A DNA stretch of 64,000 nucleotides from contig NZ_CP132336.1 of the NCBI RefSeq assembly GCF_030758315.1, positions 1,426,001 through 1,490,000 on the forward strand. The letters are read 5' to 3'. This stretch comes from Pararhizobium sp. IMCC3301 (GTDB taxonomy: Bacteria > Pseudomonadota > Alphaproteobacteria > Rhizobiales > GCA-2746425). Positions 60,155 through 64,000 of this stretch are shown piece after piece (position 1 is the first letter of the stretch; each line of letters opens with the position of its first letter). The notes under the pieces were generated by a model. The model had not been told where the DNA came from, did not search any database, and saw only the letters and a program-made list of their open reading frames with translations. The position numbers and the translations under genes were made by a program.

Positions 60155-60466
60155 TCAGCTGCCCGCCGGCTTTTTCGCCGCAGTTTTGCGGGCAGCCGGG
60201 CGGCGGCTGCTTTTCGAGCTCTGCATTTCCTCGCGCAGCGCATTCAAATCCGCCCGCAAAGCGTCGTTTTCATCACGGGCTTTGGCCGCCATATCGCGCA
60301 CCGCCTCGAAATCTTCGCGCTGCACCAGATCCATGTCAGATAACAAGCGCTCAAACTGGCCTTTCACTGCCGTTTCAACTTCGCGCCGCATTCCCTGTGC
60401 AACACCGGCTGCATCGGTTGCCAGTTTCGCAATTTCGTCAAACAGACGTCCAGATGGTTTGGTCAT
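60155..60466 (-). CDS. ubiK: UbiK-type accessory factor (BMFP)
   Basis: A 103-residue coiled protein. The first 80 residues form long amphipathic helices (LFDEIAKLATDAAGVAQGMR, then a heptad-like DENDALRADLNALREEM), followed by a Lys/Ala-rich tail. This is the BMFP/DUF526 layout of UbiK, the ubiquinone-synthesis accessory factor that binds membranes. Divergent from lgt by about 130 bases. Confidence 0.85.
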   Translation of the reverse strand: MTKPSGRLFDEIAKLATDAAGVAQGMRREVETAVKGQFERLLSDMDLVQREDFEAVRDMAAKARDENDALRADLNALREEMQSSKSSRRPAARKTAAKKPAGS

Positions 60467-60597
60467 GGGTTATTCCTTTGCTATTGCCTCTATATGCGGT
60501 GTTCCAAATCTAAACTCAAGATAAGGTGACAAAACTTCTGATTTGTCATAAGCCGCGCCCTGAGAGCTATGAAACCCGCAACAGAACTGGCTGAATC

Positions 60598-61416
60598 GTG
60601 CCCACTTTTGTCCTGCCTTTCCCGATGATCGACCCGGTGCTGATCGAAATCGGCCCACTTGCAATCAGATGGTATGCGCTCGGCTATATTGCCGGCATTT
60701 TATTGGGCTGGTGGTACGCCCGGCGGCTGGTGTCGAAGGAAGCCCTCTGGGCACCGGGCTCGCCAGCGATGACCCCTGAGGATGTTGATGATTTCGTGTT
60801 GTGGATAACGTTCGGCATCATTCTGGGCGGCCGCATCGGCTATGTGCTGTTCTACAATTTTGACGTCTATCTGCAAAACCCGCTCGAGGCTTTGAAACTG
60901 TGGCAGGGCGGCATGTCCTTTCACGGCGGTTTCATAGGCTCTGTCCTGGCGGTTATTCTGTTCGCCCGGCGCCGCGGAATACGCCTGTTGTCGCTGCTCG
61001 ATATCAGTGCCCTGTGCACACCATTCGGCCTGTTTTTTGGCCGCCTTGCGAACTTCATAAACGCCGAATTGTGGGGCCGCCCGAGCGACGTTCCTTGGGC
61101 CATGGTGTTTCCTGGCGCCGGTCCCGAGCCACGCCATCCCAGCCAGTTATACGAGGCCGCCCTGGAAGGCATCGTTCTGTTTACAGTATTATGGATACTG
61201 GCGCACCGGTTTGATGCTTTCAAAAGGCCGGGCCTGATTGCCGGAACCTTCGCGGCGGGATACGGCGTGTCACGCTTCATTGTTGAATTTTTCCGCGAAC
61301 CCGACGCCCAGATTGGATTTCTCAGCGGCGGCTTGACCATGGGTATGCTGTTGTCTCTGCCGATGATCGTTATCGGACTGTGGTATATTGCCGGATCGCG
61401 CAAGCGAACGCTTTGA
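60598..61416 (+). CDS. lgt: Prolipoprotein diacylglyceryl transferase
   Basis: A 272-residue membrane enzyme with seven hydrophobic segments. [20 protein letters not shown] carries the essential histidine; [20 protein letters not shown] and [13 protein letters not shown] are the other conserved loops. It transfers diacylglycerol to the cysteine of lipoprotein precursors. GTG 60598 is kept because the [12 protein letters not shown] start matches the family. First gene of a four-gene operon. Confidence 0.95.
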   Translation: MPTFVLPFPMIDPVLIEIGPLAIRWYALGYIAGILLGWWYARRLVSKEALWAPGSPAMTPEDVDDFVLWITFGIILGGRIGYVLFYNFDVYLQNPLEALKLWQGGMSFHGGFIGSVLAVILFARRRGIRLLSLLDISALCTPFGLFFGRLANFINAELWGRPSDVPWAMVFPGAGPEPRHPSQLYEAALEGIVLFTVLWILAHRFDAFKRPGLIAGTFAAGYGVSRFIVEFFREPDAQIGFLSGGLTMGMLLSLPMIVIGLWYIAGSRKRTL

Positions 61417-61429
61417 CCAGTAGGGACAG

Positions 61430-62509
61430 ATGCCGGACCTGAAAAACCGCATTCTGGAAGACATTGCGCTGACCGGGCCAATGCCGTTGCCACGTTACAT
61501 GAGCCTGTGCCTGGGAGATCCGGAAGCCGGCTATTATATGCGCCGCGATCCGTTTGGCGCAGAAGGCGACTTTACCACGGCGCCGGAAATCAGCCAGATG
61601 TTTGGCGAGTTGATCGGCGTCTGGCTTGTGTCAGCCTGGAAGGCTCTGGGCAGCCCGCCACGGACCCGGCTCGTTGAATTCGGCCCGGGCCGTGGCACCC
61701 TGATGGCCGACTGCCTGCGCAGTCTGGCGCTGCAACCCGCGCTGCTGCGGGGCCTTGAAGTTGAGATGATCGACATCAGCCCGGTGTTGAAAGCTGCCCA
61801 GCAAAGCACCCTGATGCATGCCCCCTGCCCGATCCACTGGCATGATGAACTGCAGGACAGCGCCTTGCCTACTCTCATTGTGGCAAATGAATTTTTCGAT
61901 GCTTTACCGGTGCATATTCTGGTCAAAACTGCAGATGGCCTTGCCGAGCGCCACATAGTGGCAGGCAGCCAGGGTCAGCTGGCCTTCGCAGATTTGCCAA
62001 CCAGCCAGTCGGTCCGCATTGCCCAGACCGAAAAACTCCCCCCAGGCACGGTGTTCGAACTGTCTCCCCAGCGCAACGACATGGCGACGGCAATGGCAAA
62101 GCAACTCTCGGCACATGGCGGGGCCGCACTGCTGATTGATTATGGCTTTGTTCAACCCAGGACCGGCGCAACCTTTCAGGCTCTTGTCCGGCATCAGCCG
62201 GTTGACCCGCTGGACCAGCCAGGTCAGGCGGATTTGACCGCACTGGTGGATTTTACCGCATTGGCAAACGGGTTCCGCTCACAGGGCATGCATGTCTGTG
62301 GGCCGGTCAGCCAGATGGACTTTCTGCTTGATCTCGGCCTCGTGCAGCGGGCGGCTCATTTGGGCGCGGAGCGCGATCAGGAGGCCCGCGAGACGCTGCA
62401 ACAGGATGTCAACCGGTTGGTTTCACCGGATGAAATGGGTGTCCTGTTCAAGGTGCTTGCAGCAAGCAGTTTTGAAGTTTCCCTGCCCGGATTTCATAAT
62501 CCTGCTTGA
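61430..62509 (+). CDS. SAM-dependent methyltransferase, NDUFAF7/MidA family
   Basis: A 359-residue enzyme. LVEFGPGRGTLMADCLRSLA (about 75-94) binds SAM, and the early GDFTTAPEISQMFGELIGVWL block is diagnostic of the MidA/NDUFAF7 family, whose mitochondrial member methylates an arginine of a complex I subunit. A similar role in bacterial complex I assembly is possible. It follows lgt by 13 bases. Confidence 0.9.
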   Translation: MPDLKNRILEDIALTGPMPLPRYMSLCLGDPEAGYYMRRDPFGAEGDFTTAPEISQMFGELIGVWLVSAWKALGSPPRTRLVEFGPGRGTLMADCLRSLALQPALLRGLEVEMIDISPVLKAAQQSTLMHAPCPIHWHDELQDSALPTLIVANEFFDALPVHILVKTADGLAERHIVAGSQGQLAFADLPTSQSVRIAQTEKLPPGTVFELSPQRNDMATAMAKQLSAHGGAALLIDYGFVQPRTGATFQALVRHQPVDPLDQPGQADLTALVDFTALANGFRSQGMHVCGPVSQMDFLLDLGLVQRAAHLGAERDQEARETLQQDVNRLVSPDEMGVLFKVLAASSFEVSLPGFHNPA

Positions 62510-62540
62510 TTTTATTCCATCAATCCGGTCACTTGTCGCC

Positions 62541-63329
62541 ATGAACAAGCCATTCGCACCCGTTCCGTTCACGACCCATCCAGCCCTTGGCGGGCCGGGC
62601 ATCCGTCATGGTTTCTTCGGCCGAAAGGGCGGTGTTTCTAGCGGCATCTACAGCACTTTGAATTGCGGGGTGGGATCGGACGATGTGCGGGAAAACGTCC
62701 TGCATAATCGCCGCTTGCTGACGCGCACGCTTGTCAACTCGGACGTGCCGCTCATCACGCCCTATCAGATTCACAGCAGCCGCTGCGTTGCTGTCACCGG
62801 GCCATGGCCGGCAGAGACCCCTGAAAAATGCGATGCTGTGGTCACGGCAACGCCAGGAATAGTGTTGGCTGTGGGATCTGCCGATTGCGGTCCGGTTCTG
62901 TTTGCTGACGCGGAAGGCGGCGTTATTGGCGCGGCCCACGCCGGCTGGAAAGGTGCCCTTGGCGGCGTGCTGGAAAGCACGATTGCGCAGATGGAAGGTC
63001 TCGGCGCCCGGCGCAACCGCATTACAGCGGTGCTGGGACCTGCGATTTCCCGGGTCTCCTATGAAGTCGGTGCCGAGTTCAAAGAGACATTCTTGAACCA
63101 TGACCCTTCCAATGCGGCTTGTTTCACCGAAGGCGCGCGCGAAGGACACTTTCAGTTCGATCTTCCGTCCTATATCGTCAACAGATTACGCGGCTGCGGA
63201 CTTGCCAACGCCGAATGGACCGGTCAATGTACCTATCTTGAGGAGACGGCGTTTTTCAGCTATCGCCGGACAACACACCGCAAAGAGCCGGATTACGGCC
63301 GCCAATTGGCTGCAATTTCAATCACCTGA
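62541..63329 (+). CDS. pgeF: Peptidoglycan editing factor PgeF (YfiH)
   Basis: A 262-residue laccase-domain protein. Metal ligands are visible in YQIHSSRC, SADCGPVLF and AAHAGWKGAL. PgeF releases L-serine wrongly placed at position 1 of muropeptides; other members act on purine nucleosides. Third gene of the lgt operon. Confidence 0.92.
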   Translation: MNKPFAPVPFTTHPALGGPGIRHGFFGRKGGVSSGIYSTLNCGVGSDDVRENVLHNRRLLTRTLVNSDVPLITPYQIHSSRCVAVTGPWPAETPEKCDAVVTATPGIVLAVGSADCGPVLFADAEGGVIGAAHAGWKGALGGVLESTIAQMEGLGARRNRITAVLGPAISRVSYEVGAEFKETFLNHDPSNAACFTEGAREGHFQFDLPSYIVNRLRGCGLANAEWTGQCTYLEETAFFSYRRTTHRKEPDYGRQLAAISIT

Positions 63330-63347
63330 TCAACAGCGAGAAAGCTC

Positions 63348-64000
63348 ATGACCCTGCATTTTTCCCGCGAGGAATATGATCATCGACGCGAGCGTTTGCT
63401 GGCGGTAATGGAAGAAAACAATCTGGATGCGATGCTGCTGTTTTCCCAGGAAAGCATGTACTGGCTGACCGGATTTGACTCATTTGGATTTTGTTTTTTC
63501 CAGTGTCTTATCGTGCGCTCCAACGGCGAGATGTCCCTGTTGACGCGGATGCCGGATCTGCGCCAGGCCAGACATACGTCCATCATTGAAGATATCCATG
63601 TCTGGATGGATTGGGGAGAAGCCGGGCCGGTCAATCAGTTGCGCGATCTGATGGACAATCTGGATATGCTCGGCAACAATATCGGCGTTGAATATGATAC
63701 CCAGGGACTGACCGCCTTTTATGGCCGACAGATTGACGACAAGCTGAAAAGCTTCGGCAATCTGACCGATGCATCGACCCTCATTCCGGCCCTGCGCGTG
63801 CAAAAGAGCTTTGCCGAGATCGCCTATATCCGTGAAGCTGCGGAGATGGCCGATGATGCCTTTGAAGCGGGGCTTGCGGTCATCCGGCCAGGAGCCAATG
63901 ACGCCGATATTCTGGCCGCCATGCAGGGTTCGGTATTCGCTGCCGGAGGCAGTTATCCGGGTAATGGCTTCATCATCGGGTCGGGCAAGGATGCCCTGTT
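63348..64000 (+). CDS. M24 family Xaa-Pro peptidase, 3' end outside the window
   Basis: Only the first 217 codons are present. The N-terminal creatinase domain is complete (MTLHFSREEYDHRRERLL to about residue 145), and the start of the pita-bread catalytic domain follows, with IREAAEMADDAFEAGL and FIIGSGKD. It probably splits Xaa-Pro dipeptides or related amides; metal ligands lie beyond the border. Last visible gene of the lgt operon, 18 bases after pgeF. Confidence 0.88.
   Translation, partial: MTLHFSREEYDHRRERLLAVMEENNLDAMLLFSQESMYWLTGFDSFGFCFFQCLIVRSNGEMSLLTRMPDLRQARHTSIIEDIHVWMDWGEAGPVNQLRDLMDNLDMLGNNIGVEYDTQGLTAFYGRQIDDKLKSFGNLTDASTLIPALRVQKSFAEIAYIREAAEMADDAFEAGLAVIRPGANDADILAAMQGSVFAAGGSYPGNGFIIGSGKDAL

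Overview
This window reads as chromosomal DNA of a Hyphomicrobiales-type (Rhizobiales) alphaproteobacterium. The clues are families and gene orders typical of that order: pntAA-pntAB-pntB preceded by a tiny aa3-oxidase subunit IV, DUF1036-pyk, DUF2312 (GapR type) with DUF1244 and an N-formylglutamate amidohydrolase, CpdR, an MmgR/suhB-type sRNA next to an inositol-monophosphatase-family gene, and galU / lytic transglycosylase / DUF459 / gltD-gltB. Most of the window is housekeeping DNA. No phage, plasmid, CRISPR or integrase genes are visible.

Layout. 0-8 kb: a membrane protein cut by the window edge, a membrane-anchored ClpP-like protein, a SixA-like phosphatase, the YcjX/YcjF pair, a hotdog thioesterase, then an MFS pump and a PH-like membrane protein on the other strand. 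8-15 kb: GNAT, YcaQ-type DNA repair protein, the proton-pumping transhydrogenase operon, an oxidase subunit of 44 aa and a PepF oligopeptidase. 15-21 kb: a degenerate NtrC-like regulator and two cell-wall genes (YkuD L,D-transpeptidase, DUF882 peptidase). 21-32 kb: GapR-like protein, DUF1244, two formylglutamate amidohydrolases, pyruvate kinase, L36, tRNA-Val, CpdR, an sRNA, HisN-type phosphatase and a lysophospholipase. 32-39 kb: Hsp20 behind a probable RNA thermometer, a MarR / OmpR / EnvZ-type cluster, ilvE, a cold-shock protein and a broken DM13 gene. 39-54 kb: a MotA/MotB-type stator pair, kdsD, an outer-membrane barrel, galU, a lytic transglycosylase, an SGNH hydrolase and glutamate synthase. 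54-57 kb: a DUF2282-DUF692-DUF2063-DoxX operon of the bufferin (copper-binding RiPP) type. 57-64 kb: threonine aldolase, CsaA, proC, YbjN, UbiK, then the lgt / methyltransferase / pgeF / M24 peptidase operon, cut at the right edge.

The main non-coding discovery is a family of about 265-277 bp elements with 33-bp terminal inverted repeats, in three full copies (21.3, 32.9 and 37.9 kb) plus one fragment (57.03 kb). They look like TA-targeting MITEs. Copy 3 interrupts a DM13 gene; deleting the element and one TA restores an uninterrupted 159-codon frame. Copy 1 landed exactly in the stop codon of the DUF882 gene.

Functionally the window mixes central metabolism (pyk, pnt, gltBD, ilvE, proC), envelope building (kdsD, galU, lgt, L,D-transpeptidase, MltB, PgeF), stress responses (Hsp20, cold shock, MarR/two-component) and metal handling (bufferin operon).
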